DNA of 64,000 bases from Rhizobium sp. 9140 (GTDB lineage: Bacteria > Pseudomonadota > Alphaproteobacteria > Rhizobiales > Rhizobiaceae): NCBI RefSeq assembly GCF_900067135.1, contig NZ_FJUR01000001.1, positions 1,429,501 to 1,493,500 on the forward strand, given 5' to 3'. The notes under the pieces were generated by a model. It had not been told where the DNA came from. It did not search any database and saw only the letters and a list, made by a program, of their open reading frames with translations. Positions 25,772-37,664 of the stretch are shown piece after piece. The position numbers were made by a program, and so were the translations under genes. Numbering within the stretch: position 1 is the stretch's first letter; every line of letters starts with the position of its first letter.

Positions 25772-26550
25772 CCAAGCCCCCCATCGGCGGCAATCGGACC
25801 GGACGCAAACTCGGGCAGAGGGTGAAGAAGGGCAAGCTGAAGGCGTCGTCGCGGCGCTGGATCGAGCGCCACATCAACGATCCCTATGTGCAGCGCGCTC
25901 AGTTGGAAGGCTATCGCGCCCGCGCGGCCTTCAAGCTCTTGGAGATCGACGAGAAGCACAAGATCCTCAACGGCGCGAAGCGCATCATCGATCTGGGCAC
26001 GGCCCCCGGCAGCTGGTCGCAGATCGCCGCCAAGGTCACAAGCTCGACGGATACGGACCCGCGCGTTGTGGCGATCGATTTTCTCGATGTCGATCCGCTG
26101 CCCGGCGTCATCATCCTGAAGCTCGATTTTCTCGATCCCTCCGCTCCCGACGCCATTATGGATGCGCTGGGCGGCACGCCGGATCTCGTTCTCTCCGACA
26201 TGGCGGCCCCCACCACCGGCCACCGCCAGACCGACCATATCCGCACCATGCACCTCTGCGAGGTCGCGGCCCACTTCGCCATCGATGTGCTCGGCCCCGG
26301 CGGGCACTTTCTCGCCAAGACCTTCCAGGGCGGCACGGAGCGCGAGCTTCTGAACCTCCTGAAGCAGAATTTCCGCCAGGTCCTGCACATCAAGCCCGCC
26401 TCGTCCCGTGCCGAATCGGTCGAGATGTTCCTGCTGGCAAAGGACTTCAAGGGCCGGCGCGAGGGCATCTCGGATCACGACGATCTCCGGGCGGAAGGCC
26501 AGACCTTTCGCGACGAGCGCGAGGACGTGACCGAGCACGAAGAGGACTAA
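25768..26550 (+). CDS. rlmE: 23S rRNA (uridine-2'-O) methyltransferase RlmE
   Basis: A 260-residue SAM-dependent enzyme (RrmJ/FtsJ) that methylates U2552 of 23S rRNA, a late step of 50S assembly. The SAM motif is [18 protein letters not shown]. The catalytic aspartate lies in [12 protein letters not shown], the lysine in [10 protein letters not shown], and the glutamate in [10 protein letters not shown]. The N-terminal 40 residues are basic, as usual for rRNA binding. ATG 25768 overlaps the ppx stop (ATGA), so the two are co-translated. The pairing of ppx and rlmE is common in Rhizobiales. Confidence 0.93.
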   Translation: MTKPPIGGNRTGRKLGQRVKKGKLKASSRRWIERHINDPYVQRAQLEGYRARAAFKLLEIDEKHKILNGAKRIIDLGTAPGSWSQIAAKVTSSTDTDPRVVAIDFLDVDPLPGVIILKLDFLDPSAPDAIMDALGGTPDLVLSDMAAPTTGHRQTDHIRTMHLCEVAAHFAIDVLGPGGHFLAKTFQGGTERELLNLLKQNFRQVLHIKPASSRAESVEMFLLAKDFKGRREGISDHDDLRAEGQTFRDEREDVTEHEED

Positions 26551-26629
26551 GCGGGGCGACCGGGCGACGTTTCCACACGCCGGTGAACCCACTCATGAAG
26601 GTGCGCGCTCTTCCCGTAAAGCCCTTAAG

Positions 26630-28054
26630 CTACTTCCCCGCCAGCGACTCCAGTTGCGCCTCGCCCTTTTCCCGCGCTGCAGCGCCATGACCGGACACTT
26701 CGGCGCCGGCGGTTTTCGCCATGCCGATGAAGGGGATGACGGAGGTGAGGGTGATCGCGGAGATCAGCATGAAGGCGAGCTGGAAATCGCCGAGTTCCAG
26801 CTGGGTGCCGGTCCAGCGGTTTTCCACTTCCAGAATAGCGCCGGCAACAGCGACGCCGAGCGCAAGGCTCATCTGTTGCAGCACGGCGCTCATCGCAGTC
26901 GCCTTGCTGGCCATCGCGTCGGGGATGTCGGCGAAGGAGAGGGCGTTGATGCTGGTGAAGAAGAACGAGCGGGCAAAGCCGGCGATCAGCAGCACGAGGC
27001 ACATGACGAGATAGGGCGTGGCCGGCGTGAAGAGGCCGTTGACGAAGGTCAGAACGGTGCCGATCAGCGCCGCGATGATCAGCGTCGTGCGAAAGCCGGC
27101 GAAAATCAGCACCCGCTTGGCAAAGAACTTCGTAGTCAGCGCGCCGATGGCGCCGACGAAGGTGATCATGCCCGACTGGAAGGGCGACAGGCCGAAACCG
27201 ACCTGTAGCATCAGCGGCATGAGGAACGGAATGGCGCCGATGGAGATGCGGAAGAGCGTGCCGCCGATGGCCGCGGCGCGAAAGGCGCTGTCCTTGAAGA
27301 GGGCGAGGTCGAGCAGCGGCGCTGGGTGGTGCCGGGCGTGGCGCACATAGAGAAAGCCGCAGAGAATGCCGATGCCGGCTGACATCGCGCCGACGCTCGG
27401 CGGCAGGGCCGGCAGGCTCATGACGGACAGGCCGAACATGGTGCCGGAGGCGGCAATGGCGCTGAGGAAAAAGCCGGTGACGTCGATCGGCGGCGGCCGG
27501 TCGCTGATCACCTCGGGCAGGTAGATGCCCGACAGGATGTAGCCGAGAATGCCGACGGGAACATTGATGATGAAGATCCAGTGCCAGGAAAAATAGGTGG
27601 TGATGAAGCCGCCGAGCGGCGGGCCTGCGAGCGGCCCCGTCAGCGCGGGAATGCTGAGCAGCGCCATCGCGCTCACCAGTTCGCTGCGCTGCGTGCTGCG
27701 CACCAGCACCAGCCGCGCCACGGGTGTCATCATCGCGCCGCCCATGCCCTGCAGGAAGCGCGCACCGACGAAGGACACGAGATCGCCGGAGATGGCGCAG
27801 AGAATGGAGCCGACGATGAAGACGAGGATGGCCGAGCGGAAAATGCGCTTGGCGCCGAACCGGTCGGCCATCCAGCCGCTCAGAGGAATGAAGATCGCGA
27901 GAGACACCATGTAGGAGGTCAGCGCCAGCTTGAGCGTGATCGGGCCGACGCCGAGGTCGCGGGCGATGGCGGGCAGGGAGGTCGCGATAACGGTGGAGTC
28001 CATCTGCTCCATGAAGAGAGCGACGGCGAGGATCAGCGGAACGATGCGGTTCAT
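26630..28054 (-). CDS. MFS efflux transporter, DHA2 (EmrB/QacA) type
   Basis: A 474-residue membrane protein with about 14 helices. It starts MNRIVPLILAVALFMEQMDS; the DHA2 motif D1 (LDxTIVNVALP-like) appears as EQMDSTVIATSLPAI. Motif A is GWMADRFGAKR, and motif C is in ALTGPLAGPPLGGFI. It probably exports drugs or amphiphiles by proton antiport. Start 28054 is preferred; a longer frame would add 48 residues lacking transporter character. The cytoplasmic tail is short and acidic-basic. No regulator is adjacent. Confidence 0.87.
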   Translation of the reverse strand: MNRIVPLILAVALFMEQMDSTVIATSLPAIARDLGVGPITLKLALTSYMVSLAIFIPLSGWMADRFGAKRIFRSAILVFIVGSILCAISGDLVSFVGARFLQGMGGAMMTPVARLVLVRSTQRSELVSAMALLSIPALTGPLAGPPLGGFITTYFSWHWIFIINVPVGILGYILSGIYLPEVISDRPPPIDVTGFFLSAIAASGTMFGLSVMSLPALPPSVGAMSAGIGILCGFLYVRHARHHPAPLLDLALFKDSAFRAAAIGGTLFRISIGAIPFLMPLMLQVGFGLSPFQSGMITFVGAIGALTTKFFAKRVLIFAGFRTTLIIAALIGTVLTFVNGLFTPATPYLVMCLVLLIAGFARSFFFTSINALSFADIPDAMASKATAMSAVLQQMSLALGVAVAGAILEVENRWTGTQLELGDFQLAFMLISAITLTSVIPFIGMAKTAGAEVSGHGAAAREKGEAQLESLAGK

Positions 28055-28410
28055 GCGAAGGCAAGCCTTTTCGACGGCTTCTGGGGCGCCCGGCGGAGAA
28101 TGCCGGGGATGGCCGCTACGGTAGGGGAGCAGATGCCGGTGCGCGGGGGCATGCGGTCTTGCGAGGTTGTATGGCGAGGGAGATAGAAACGGAAACACGA
28201 AAGTCCCGTGTCTCCTCTCACGCGATAGTCAATTTCCTGTGAAGGCGTAACACACGTTCTGTCAAGGCGTGCGTCTTGCGCTACCTTGGGCGCTTCTACC
28301 AGCGCGATCACGCACGATGCAGGATGGCTCATAGCCGCGATCCATGGTCGGATGCGGACGATCACACCCCGCGACCGGGCCTGAAGGCTCAAAGACAAAG
28401 GAAACGATCG

Positions 28411-29412
28411 ATGCACGGATTTTCCCTCGGCCGGCGCGCCCTCTTTGCTGCAACCGCCATCGGCGCGCTGGCTGCGCCCCTCATCATGAAGCGCGCCGCC
28501 TTTGCGCAGGATGCGGCGGGGAAGGGTGCGAAGGAAACGCCGAAGGCCACGCCGGGCGGCAAGAGCTCGAGCTTCAAGCTCGGCGATTTCACCGTCACCG
28601 TCGTCAGCGACGGCCTGCGGCTTGCTGACAAGCCGAGCGAGACCTTCGGCATCGACCAGCCGCCGGAGGCCGTGGCCGCACTTCTGGAAAAAAACTTCCT
28701 GCCGACCGACCGCTTTGCCAACGGCTTTTCGCCCGTGGTCGTGGAGACCGGTTCGGAGGTCGTGCTGTTCGACACCGGCAATGGCGAAGCAGGACGCGCC
28801 GCCGGCACCGGCCTGTTGCTGGAGGGCCTGCGCGCTGCGGGCTATCCGCCGGAAAGCATCACGCTCGTGGTTCTCACCCACATGCATGGCGATCATATCA
28901 ACGGCCTGATGGAAGGCGGCAAGCCTGCCTTCCCCAATGCGCGCTATGCCATGGGTGAGGCGGAACTCGCTTTCTGGAAGGACCCCGCTCGCATGGGATC
29001 GCCCGCCGAAGGCGGACACAAGGCCGTGCTCAAGAACGTCGTGCCGCTCGTGGAAAAGGCGACGCTGATCGGCGATGGCGCCGATGTCGCGCCTGGAATC
29101 ACCGCCATGGCCGCCTTCGGCCACTCGCCCGGCCACATGGTCTTCCGCGTCTCGTCGCAGGGCAAGGATCTCATGCTGACGGCCGATACGGCCAATCACT
29201 ATGTCCTGTCGCTGCAGCAGCCGGACTGGCAGGTTAAGTTCGACATGGACAAGGAAAAGGCGGCCGTATCGCGCCGCAAGGTGTTCGACATGGTGGCCTC
29301 CGAGCGGTTGCCCTTCATCGGCTACCACATGCCGTTCCCGGCCGTCGGCTATGCCGAAAAGGTGGACGCCGGCTACCGCTTCGTGCCGGCGTCGTATCAA
29401 CTGTATCTCTGA
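28411..29412 (+). CDS. Exported metallo-beta-lactamase-fold hydrolase
   Basis: A 333-residue protein. The N-terminus has a Tat-like signal (LGRRALFAATAIGALAAPLI, cleaved near AFAQD). The metal site is THMHGDH (H157, H159, D161, H162). Later ligands are in GHSPGHMVF, an aspartate in LTADTANH, and a last histidine in IGYHMPFP. The fold is that of quorum-quenching lactonases, glyoxalase II and related hydrolases, and the true substrate is not predictable. AAAGGAAACGATCG precedes the ATG. It is a single gene convergent with the DUF1476 gene. Confidence 0.87.
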   Translation: MHGFSLGRRALFAATAIGALAAPLIMKRAAFAQDAAGKGAKETPKATPGGKSSSFKLGDFTVTVVSDGLRLADKPSETFGIDQPPEAVAALLEKNFLPTDRFANGFSPVVVETGSEVVLFDTGNGEAGRAAGTGLLLEGLRAAGYPPESITLVVLTHMHGDHINGLMEGGKPAFPNARYAMGEAELAFWKDPARMGSPAEGGHKAVLKNVVPLVEKATLIGDGADVAPGITAMAAFGHSPGHMVFRVSSQGKDLMLTADTANHYVLSLQQPDWQVKFDMDKEKAAVSRRKVFDMVASERLPFIGYHMPFPAVGYAEKVDAGYRFVPASYQLYL

Positions 29413-29449
29413 CGGTTGATCACCTGCGTCCTTTGACGCAGGCAGCCCG

Positions 29450-29758
29450 TCAAGCGGCGTACATCTCGTCGCGCAGCGAGCGCAGCATGCTTGTCATGCG
29501 GTCGCGAATATCGTCTTCCAGGAAGATCACGCCAGCGGCTTCGAAGTCGCTGTGCAACCGGTCGATCACGCCGTTCGGGTTTTCCACGCCGGCATCCACG
29601 ATGCCACGCGCATAGGCTTCGGCATCCGGCCGGTCGATCATGGCGGCGGCCCACAGGCCGATCAGCGCGTTACGGCGCGCTTCGGCGCGAAAGGTCAGTT
29701 CTTCTTCACGTACGAAACGTGTTTCCTGAGCGTGGGCTCGCTTGCGCAGTGCGGTCAT
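29450..29758 (-). CDS. DUF1476 domain protein (F1-ATPase zeta-subunit-like)
   Basis: A 102-residue helical protein of the DUF1476 family, recognisable from the N-terminal RFVREEELTFRAEARRNALI followed by GLWAAAMI. In Paracoccus and other alphaproteobacteria the founding member, the zeta subunit, inhibits F1-ATPase through its N-terminus. Start 29758 (MTALRKRAHAQ) has AGGGA upstream. No ATP synthase genes are near, and this copy has a longer divergent C-terminus, so it may be a paralogue rather than the main inhibitor. Confidence 0.78.
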   Translation of the reverse strand: MTALRKRAHAQETRFVREEELTFRAEARRNALIGLWAAAMIDRPDAEAYARGIVDAGVENPNGVIDRLHSDFEAAGVIFLEDDIRDRMTSMLRSLRDEMYAA

Positions 29759-30066
29759 TGTGTTGGTCCCTGTTATCTCTGTTTCGCCGGTCACCCTTCT
29801 TCCGAGGCGCCGTGAGGAGAGGTCTACCGGACGCAGCTTAATTTCAATCCAAAAGGCACGGCTAATAAAAACTGAAAATGCTTCTCCACCGGTCTTGCGG
29901 GACCGCTCCGGGCTCGCAGGGCTTTTTCTGTTTCCATCCCGTCACATCCGTGTTACGTGCCCTCGCCAACTTCCATGAAACACTTGCCGTCATTCCCCTC
30001 CCAGGATGACCGGCAGGCGACGCTCCCGCCGGAACCCGTCCGTCCGGGCGCCTTGCACATTTTTAA

Positions 30067-31575
<1,509 letters not shown>

Positions 31576-31597
31576 TTTTTAGAATCTTCTGAATTAC

Positions 31598-31637
31598 AAA
31601 GGGAGCCGCACGCAAGCCGCGCGGCTCCCTTTCCTTT
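31598..31637 (+). terminator. Terminator of guaB
   Basis: A perfect 12-bp stem AAAGGGAGCCGC / GCGGCTCCCTTT (31598-31609 with 31621-31632) is followed by TCCTTT, 23 bp after the stop codon. Confidence 0.88.
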
Positions 31638-31702
31638 AGAAGAGCCTCACCTACTTCTCCCGGATATATCGGATCGATGATCGGGCGAGGGGAACAAGCC
31701 GC

Positions 31703-32113
31703 ATGACCAATACCGCCATGATTTGGCCCGTGATCGCCCAGGTTCTGCTCGTCTACATCGTCTATGGCGTGATGGGAAAACGCCGCTTCGGCGCCGTGCG
31801 GCAGGGAACGGCCCGCGCCCGCGATTTCCTGATCCCCTCCGTCGAGCCGGAAACGAGCGCCACCGTCGCGCGCAACCTCACCAACCAGTTCGAGCTTCCC
31901 GTCCTTTTCTACCTCGTCTGCACGCTTCTTTATGTCACCGACGGCGTGTCCATCCTGACGGTGTCCGCGGCATGGCTCTTCGTCCTCTCCCGATACGGCC
32001 ATGCCTTCGTGCACATGACCTCCAATCGGCTGATGCTGCGTCACCGCCTGTTCGTCGCCGGCTTCTTCACGAATGCGCTTCTTTGGCTGCTGCTCGCCGT
32101 TCACATCCTTTGA
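31703..32113 (+). CDS. MAPEG family membrane protein
   Basis: A 136-residue protein with four predicted membrane helices. The MAPEG motif is kept in TVARNLTNQFELPVLFYLVC (the N-x-x-E-x-P-x-x-F pattern). MAPEG proteins include glutathione transferases and peroxidases of membrane lipids, but bacterial members are mostly unassigned. It starts 127 bp after guaB beyond a terminator, so it has its own promoter. bdhA follows 99 bp later on the same strand. Confidence 0.85.
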   Translation: MTNTAMIWPVIAQVLLVYIVYGVMGKRRFGAVRQGTARARDFLIPSVEPETSATVARNLTNQFELPVLFYLVCTLLYVTDGVSILTVSAAWLFVLSRYGHAFVHMTSNRLMLRHRLFVAGFFTNALLWLLLAVHIL

Positions 32114-32212
32114 TCGTTCGGTACATTTCCCGGACCTGCCGGCTTTACCCCATCCGTGAAGCCGCTATCGTTCGGTCAAGGCCCACAGGACCTGCTATCG
32201 AGGGAGAGCATC

Positions 32213-32995
32213 ATGAAACTGAAAGACAAGGTCTGCATCGTCACCGGCTCCGCCAGCGGCATCGGCCGGGCCATCGCGGCGCGCTATGTCGCCGAAGGCG
32301 CCCGCGTCGCCATCGCCGACCTGAAGCTTGAGGCGTCGCAGGCCACCGCCGCGGACCTCACCGCCTCCGGCCCCGGCGAGGCCGTCGGCCTTGCGATGGA
32401 CGTGACGTCGGAGGATGCGGTCAATGCCGGTGTTGCCGCGGTCGTGGAGAAATGGGGCCGTGTCGATGTGCTCGTCTCCAATGCCGGCGTCCAGATCGTC
32501 CACAAAATCGAGGATTTCCCGTTCGAGGACTGGAAAAAGATGCTCTCCATCCACCTCGACGGCGCCTTCCTCACCACCAAGGCCTGCATGCCGCACATGA
32601 AGCGGCAGGGCGGCGGTGCGCTGATCTACATGGGCTCCGTCCACTCCCACGAAGCCTCGCCGCTGAAGTCGGCCTATGTCACCGCCAAGCACGGCCTGCT
32701 CGGTCTCGCCCGCGTGGTCGCCAAGGAGGGTGGCCCGCATGGGGTGCGCTCCAACGTCATCTGCCCCGGCTTCGTGAAGACGCCGCTGGTGGAAAAGCAG
32801 ATCCCGGAACAGGCGAACGCCCTTGGCATTTCGGAGGAGGAGGTCGTCAGGCGCGTCATGCTGGGCGGCACCGTCGATACCGAGTTCACGACCATCGAGG
32901 ACGTGGCGAATGTCGCGCTGTTCCTCGCGGCTTTCGAGACCAATGCCCTGACCGGCCAGTCGTTGATGGTCAGCCATGGCTGGGGCATGCGGTAG
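32213..32995 (+). CDS. bdhA: 3-hydroxybutyrate dehydrogenase (SDR family)
   Basis: A 260-residue short-chain dehydrogenase that interconverts D-3-hydroxybutyrate and acetoacetate with NAD+, in polyhydroxybutyrate use. The cofactor loop is TGSASGIG (11-18). The NAG motif is LVSNAGV, the catalytic serine is in [11 protein letters not shown], and Y-x3-K is in SAYVTAKHG. The C-terminal [15 protein letters not shown] and [11 protein letters not shown] are typical of bacterial 3-hydroxybutyrate dehydrogenases. ATG 32213 is preceded by AGGGAGAG. Another SDR activity cannot be fully excluded. Confidence 0.85.
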   Translation: MKLKDKVCIVTGSASGIGRAIAARYVAEGARVAIADLKLEASQATAADLTASGPGEAVGLAMDVTSEDAVNAGVAAVVEKWGRVDVLVSNAGVQIVHKIEDFPFEDWKKMLSIHLDGAFLTTKACMPHMKRQGGGALIYMGSVHSHEASPLKSAYVTAKHGLLGLARVVAKEGGPHGVRSNVICPGFVKTPLVEKQIPEQANALGISEEEVVRRVMLGGTVDTEFTTIEDVANVALFLAAFETNALTGQSLMVSHGWGMR

Positions 32996-33003
32996 GTTTC
33001 AGC

Positions 33004-33903
33004 TCATTCGAGCAGCTTTGCAGAGGCGTCGATGACCACCTCCGCCAGCGCGCGGTGATCGGCGGTCCGCCGCGAGCGGCCGCGCCAGACGAGCCCGATC
33101 TGTCGCGATGGCTGCGGTTCGGCAAAGGGTACGATGCGCATGCGGCTGCGGCCGCGCTCCTCCTTCACCGCGATCTCCGGAATGAGCGTGATGCCCATGC
33201 CGTGGCTCACCATCTGCAAAAGCGTCGCCATGGAGGTCGCGCCGTAGTTTGCCACCCGCCGCCCGGCCGATGCGCCGCAGACGGAGAGCGCCTGATCGCG
33301 CAGGCAGTGCCCTTCTTCCAGCAGCAGCAGCCGGTCGACATCCATCTGCGCCTCCGTCATCGGCGACAGCAGCACGGTGCTCTCGTCGTCCGCTGTGGCG
33401 ATGAGGAACCGGTCCTGGAACAGCAGCAGCGTTTCCAGCGTCTCCTCGTTCTGCGGCAGCGCCACGATGGCACAGTCGAGCCGCCCGGCCTTTACATCGT
33501 CGACGCATCCCGAGGTGAGCAACTCGCGCAATTCGATCTCGAGCTTGGGAAACCGCTCCCGCAGCATGGGAATGAGCACCGGCACCAGATAGGGCGCAAC
33601 CGTGGGAATGATGCCGAGACGCAACCGTCCTTCGAGAATGCCGGTGACCTGCCGCGCCCGGTCGTAGAGCGCATCGACCGACCGCAGGATCGCCTGCACC
33701 TCCGGCAGCAAAGCCTCGCCCTGCCGGGTCAGCAGCGCGCCCGCGCGGTTGCGCTCGAACAGCCCGACGCCGAGGTCCTTCTCCATCTCGGCGATCTGCG
33801 CCGAGAGGGCGGGCTGGCTGACATTGACCATCTCGGCCGCGCGGCCGAAGTGGCGCGTGGTGGCGAGGGCATCGAAATAGCGCATCTGTCGAACGGTGAG
33901 CAT
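33004..33903 (-). CDS. oxyR: Hydrogen-peroxide-sensing LysR regulator OxyR
   Basis: A 299-residue LysR-type regulator. The helix-turn-helix is at 1-60 (FDALATTRHFGRAAEMVNVS). The two redox cysteines of OxyR are present at about C200 and C209 in EEGHCLRDQALSVCG, so it should form the peroxide-triggered disulfide and activate antioxidant genes. It is divergent from katA with a 298-bp shared control region, as in other rhizobia. Confidence 0.93.
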   Translation of the reverse strand: MLTVRQMRYFDALATTRHFGRAAEMVNVSQPALSAQIAEMEKDLGVGLFERNRAGALLTRQGEALLPEVQAILRSVDALYDRARQVTGILEGRLRLGIIPTVAPYLVPVLIPMLRERFPKLEIELRELLTSGCVDDVKAGRLDCAIVALPQNEETLETLLLFQDRFLIATADDESTVLLSPMTEAQMDVDRLLLLEEGHCLRDQALSVCGASAGRRVANYGATSMATLLQMVSHGMGITLIPEIAVKEERGRSRMRIVPFAEPQPSRQIGLVWRGRSRRTADHRALAEVVIDASAKLLE

Positions 33904-34201
33904 GATCGGAATTTCCTATCGAACATTACAAGAAATACAATTGGAAATTATCGATGCCGAATGCGAGAAGGGGATCTGGCGTCTGATATCTGACGCATGT
34001 CGCATTTTCGGCATGTTGGACGATCAAGATAAGCCTCAGGCCTAGGGGCCGGAGAGGCTCCAGAGGCCTTGCAAGCGGAATTGGGTCAGCAAGCTCGATG
34101 AGAGACTTGCGAGCCGAACGTGCCGGAGCGCCCATGTGCTCCGGCGATGAACGAGCGGGACCGGGACGACCGGCCCTGACATGTCCAGACAGGAGGACGA
34201 A
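33904..34201. promoter_or_regulatory. oxyR-katA divergent control region
   Basis: The first 60 bp (33904-33965) are strikingly AT-rich and contain ATCGA and TCGAT half-sites 31 bp apart (within 33915-33957), a plausible OxyR-binding stretch. The rest is GC-rich leader of katA. AGGAGG at 34190-34195 sets the katA start. No exact OxyR consensus could be fixed by eye. Confidence 0.45.
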
Positions 34202-35698
34202 ATGACTGATCGCCCGACAATGACGACGACCGCCGGCGCGCCCGTGCCGGATAACCAGAATTCGCTGACGGCCGGCCCGAAGGGCGGCATCATGTTGCAG
34301 GACTACCAGCTGATCGAAAAGCTGGCCCACCAGAACCGCGAGCGGATTCCGGAGCGCGCCGTGCACGCCAAGGGCTGGGGTGCCTATGGCACGCTGAAGA
34401 TCACCGGCGATATTTCCAAATACACCAAGGCCGCCGTGTTGCAGCCGGGTGCGGAAACCCCGATGCTGGCCCGCTTCTCCACCGTTGCCGGTGAGCAGGG
34501 TGCTGCGGACGCCGAGCGCGACGTGCGCGGCTTCGCGCTGAAGTTCTACACATCGGAAGGCAACTGGGACCTCGTCGGCAACAACACGCCCGTGTTCTTC
34601 GTGCGCGACCCCTACAAGTTCCCCGACTTCATCCACACCCAGAAGCGCCACCCGAAGACGAACCTGCGTTCGGCAACCGCCATGTGGGATTTCTGGTCGC
34701 TCTCGCCGGAAAGCCTGCACCAGGTCACCATCCTGATGTCCGACCGCGGCTGTCCGACCTCGCCGTTGCACATGAACGGCTACGGCTCGCACACCTTCTC
34801 GTTCTGGAACGACGCCGGCGAGCGTTACTGGGTAAAGTTCCACTTCAAGACCCAGCACGGCCACAAGTTCTACACGAACGAAGAGTCCGAGCAGGTCATC
34901 GGCAAGACGCGCGAATCCTACCAGGAAGCGCTGTTCGGCTCGATCGAGGAAGGCAACTACCCGCGCTGGACCGTTCAGGTTCAGATCATGCCGGAACTGG
35001 ATGCCGAGAAGACCTCGTACAACCCGTTCGACCTCACCAAGGTCTGGCCGCACAGCGAATATCCGCCGATCGAGATCGGCACGATGGAGCTGAACCGCAA
35101 CCCGGAAAACTACTTTGCCGAAGTCGAGAACGCCGCCTTCTCGCCGTCGAACATCGTTCCCGGCATCGCGTTTTCGCCGGACAAGATGCTCCAGGCCCGC
35201 GTGTTCTCCTATGCCGATGCACACCGTCATCGCCTCGGCACGCATTACGAACACATTCCGGTCAACCAGCCGAAGAACCCGGTTCATCACTACCATCGCG
35301 ATGGTCAGATGAACACGTTCGGCGGTATCCGCACCGGTAACCCGGATGCCTATTACGAGCCCAACTCGTTCAACGGCCCGGTCGAGCAGCCCGCAGCTGT
35401 CGAGCCGCCGCTGCGGATCGATGGCGACATGGCCCGCTTCAACCACCGTGACGGCAACAATGATTACGTTCAGGTGACGGCGCTGTTCAACCTGTTCGAC
35501 GCCGACCAGAAGGCCCGCCTGTTCTCCAACATCGCCGCTGCGATGGGTGGCGTTCCCGGCGAGATCGTCGAGCGCCAGCTCGCCCACTTCAAGCTGGTTC
35601 ACCCCGACTACGAAGCCGGCGTCCGCGCTGCGCTCAACAAGGCGCACGGCTATCAGGCCGACACGATCAGCGCCGACCAGCCCGCCGCCGCCGAATAA
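34202..35698 (+). CDS. katA: Haem catalase
   Basis: A 498-residue monofunctional catalase that dismutates hydrogen peroxide. The distal histidine is H55 in [12 protein letters not shown] (a variant of the common VVHAKGAGAFG). The distal asparagine lies in [14 protein letters not shown]. The haem-ligand tyrosine is Y337 in [14 protein letters not shown], and the NADPH-type region [14 protein letters not shown] follows. Its length fits the small-subunit clade. It is divergent from oxyR and so presumably peroxide-induced. It ends in a strong terminator. Confidence 0.95.
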   Translation: MTDRPTMTTTAGAPVPDNQNSLTAGPKGGIMLQDYQLIEKLAHQNRERIPERAVHAKGWGAYGTLKITGDISKYTKAAVLQPGAETPMLARFSTVAGEQGAADAERDVRGFALKFYTSEGNWDLVGNNTPVFFVRDPYKFPDFIHTQKRHPKTNLRSATAMWDFWSLSPESLHQVTILMSDRGCPTSPLHMNGYGSHTFSFWNDAGERYWVKFHFKTQHGHKFYTNEESEQVIGKTRESYQEALFGSIEEGNYPRWTVQVQIMPELDAEKTSYNPFDLTKVWPHSEYPPIEIGTMELNRNPENYFAEVENAAFSPSNIVPGIAFSPDKMLQARVFSYADAHRHRLGTHYEHIPVNQPKNPVHHYHRDGQMNTFGGIRTGNPDAYYEPNSFNGPVEQPAAVEPPLRIDGDMARFNHRDGNNDYVQVTALFNLFDADQKARLFSNIAAAMGGVPGEIVERQLAHFKLVHPDYEAGVRAALNKAHGYQADTISADQPAAAE

Positions 35699-35725
35699 TC
35701 GGCGTTAGGGTTTCGGTTTGAAGAG

Positions 35726-35755
35726 ACCGGGGGCGGAAACGCTCCCGGTTTTTTG
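35726..35755 (+). terminator. Terminator of katA
   Basis: A 10-bp stem (35726-35735 with 35740-35749, one G-T wobble) around GAAA, with six T residues. Confidence 0.9.
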
Positions 35756-35784
35756 TTTTCTATCCCAAGCCCGCCACCCGCGCC

Positions 35785-37182
35785 TCAGGCATGCTCCACC
35801 GCAGCCGCTGCAACGGCCGCCTCCGCGGTCGCTTCCGCCTCGCTCTTCACGCCATTGAAAAACGCATTCAGCGAGACCGAAACGATCGCCGCCAGCAGGA
35901 TGCCGGATTCCAGCAGCGGGTGCAGATCGTGCGGCAGGGCCTTGAAGAAGGTGGGCGCGACGATCGGGATCATGCCGAAGCCGACGGAGATCGCGACGAC
36001 GAAGAGGTTGTTGGCATTGGTCCGGAAATCGACGGTTGCGAGGATGCGGGCGCCGGTGGCGGCCACCATGCCGAACATCACGAGGCCGGCACCGCCGAGC
36101 ACCACCTGCGGCACGGCTTCCACCAGCGCTGCCATCTTCGGCAGCAGGCCGAGCACGATGAGGATGCCGCCGCCCGCCACTGTCACCCAGCGGCTGCGCA
36201 CGCCGGTGACGCCGACGAGGCCGACATTCTGCGAGAAGGACGTGTAGGGAAAGGTATTGAAAATGCCGCCGATCAGCGTTCCCAGGCCATCGGCGCGCAG
36301 GCCGCGCGTCAGCGCGTCGCGGGTGATCGTCCGGCCGGTGATGTCGCCCAAAGCGAGGAACATGCCCAGCGATTAGATCATCACCACGATCATGACGATG
36401 CACATCGTGATCGAGGGGACGAGGTGAAACTGCGGCACGCCGAAATGGAACGGCAGGATGATGCCGACCCAGGCGGCCTGACCGACCTTGTCGAAATGCA
36501 TCATGCCGAGCGCCCCGGCCAGCACGCAGCCGGCGACGATGCCGAGAAGAACCGCGATGTTGCGGGCGAAACCGGTTGTGAAGCGCAGCAGAGCCAGAAT
36601 GACGACGAGCACGAAGAGGGCGACGGCGAGCCCCGGCAGCTGCGCGTAATTCGGGTTGGGAAAGGCGCCGGGTACGCCATCGACTATCTTCATCATCGTC
36701 GGCTGACCGCCGCCGGCCCAGTTGATGCCGACCCGCATCAGGGAAAGCCCGATGACGAGAATGATGGTGCCGGTGACGACGGGCGGAAACAGCGGCAGCA
36801 GCCGCGAGATGAACGGCGCGACGAGAATGCCGAAGAGCCCGGCAACGATGACCGAGCCGAAGATGCCGAGCAACCCCACATCCGGCGCGTTCGCCATCGA
36901 GAGCATCGGCCCGAGCGAAGCGAAGGTGACGCCCATCATCACCGGCAGACGGATGCCGACACCGGGAAAGCCGAAGCACTGGATGAGCGTGGCGATGCCG
37001 CAGGCGAAAAGATCGGCGCTGATGAGAAAGGCGACCTCCTCCGGCGCGAGATTGAGCGCGCGCCCGACGATCAGCGGCACGGCGACGGCGCCCGCATACA
37101 TCACGAGCACGTGCTGCAGCGCCAGCGGCGCAAGCAGGGTGGGGGCAAGCTTCTGGTCGACGGGATGGACTGAGGCGGTCAT
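35785..37182 (-). pseudogene. NCS2-family xanthine/uric acid permease interrupted by an in-frame stop
   Basis: The reading frame encodes a nucleobase:cation symporter-2 of about 465 residues. The N-terminal half (MTASVHPVDQKLAPTLLAPL ...) ends at TAA (36375-36373), and the same frame continues to 35785 with SLGMFLALGDITGRTITRDA. Reading through would give VMI-stop-SLG, where homologues have VMIESLG. A single GAA-to-TAA change explains it, and that glutamate sits in the transmembrane segment corresponding to the substrate-binding Glu of UraA and XanQ. Later motifs such as SFSQNVGLVGVTGV are intact, so the damage is recent or a sequence error. Start 37182 follows GGAGCGATCC. Confidence 0.85.
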
Positions 37183-37664
37183 GGATCGCTCCGCTACGGC
37201 ATGGCTCGCTCGCAAACGCCCGCGAGAGAGTCATGCACCGGTTTCAAGGTCCGCAGGTGGGAACGATCCTCACAGGGTCGCGTCTCGCCGCGGGCAGGCT
37301 CGAATGTGCGATCGGGGTTCGACTGTCCGGCTCACGAAGCCCGCGCCGGCCTTCGGCCATGCGGTTTTCGATGGTCCCGACGTGCATCTGCTCAAAAAGC
37401 GTATGCACCCGGAGACGCCGTCACTCCCGTCTTCCCGATTCCATGTCTGCCGGAGGCTTGGTGTCCGGCCCTCGGGAGCATGCCCGTGCGCCGCGCATCA
37501 GCCCCCTGGAATGATGCCGGGAACCGTCTCCGGACCCGATGAAGGACAGTATGGCGCAGGCTGAAGAGTGCGTCCAGCGGTTGATTGAAGGATATGGATA
37601 TCTTCTCGTTCTATGCCCGGAAGACGCACCGCGCAGACATAGGGAGCAGATACGGGTCGGCCGC
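37183..37664. other. Intergenic region without a recognisable gene
   Basis: About 480 bp between the permease pseudogene and the LysR gene. Open frames here have no ribosome site, no recognisable protein pattern and unusual composition. A single near-match to the stress promoter (GGAAC-N16-CGTC, 37260-37284) faces no gene. Confidence 0.5.

Noticed and set aside
37260..37284. GGAAC-N16-CGTC as a tenth stress promoter
   Set aside because: One base off consensus, and no gene follows on that strand for 1.5 kb.
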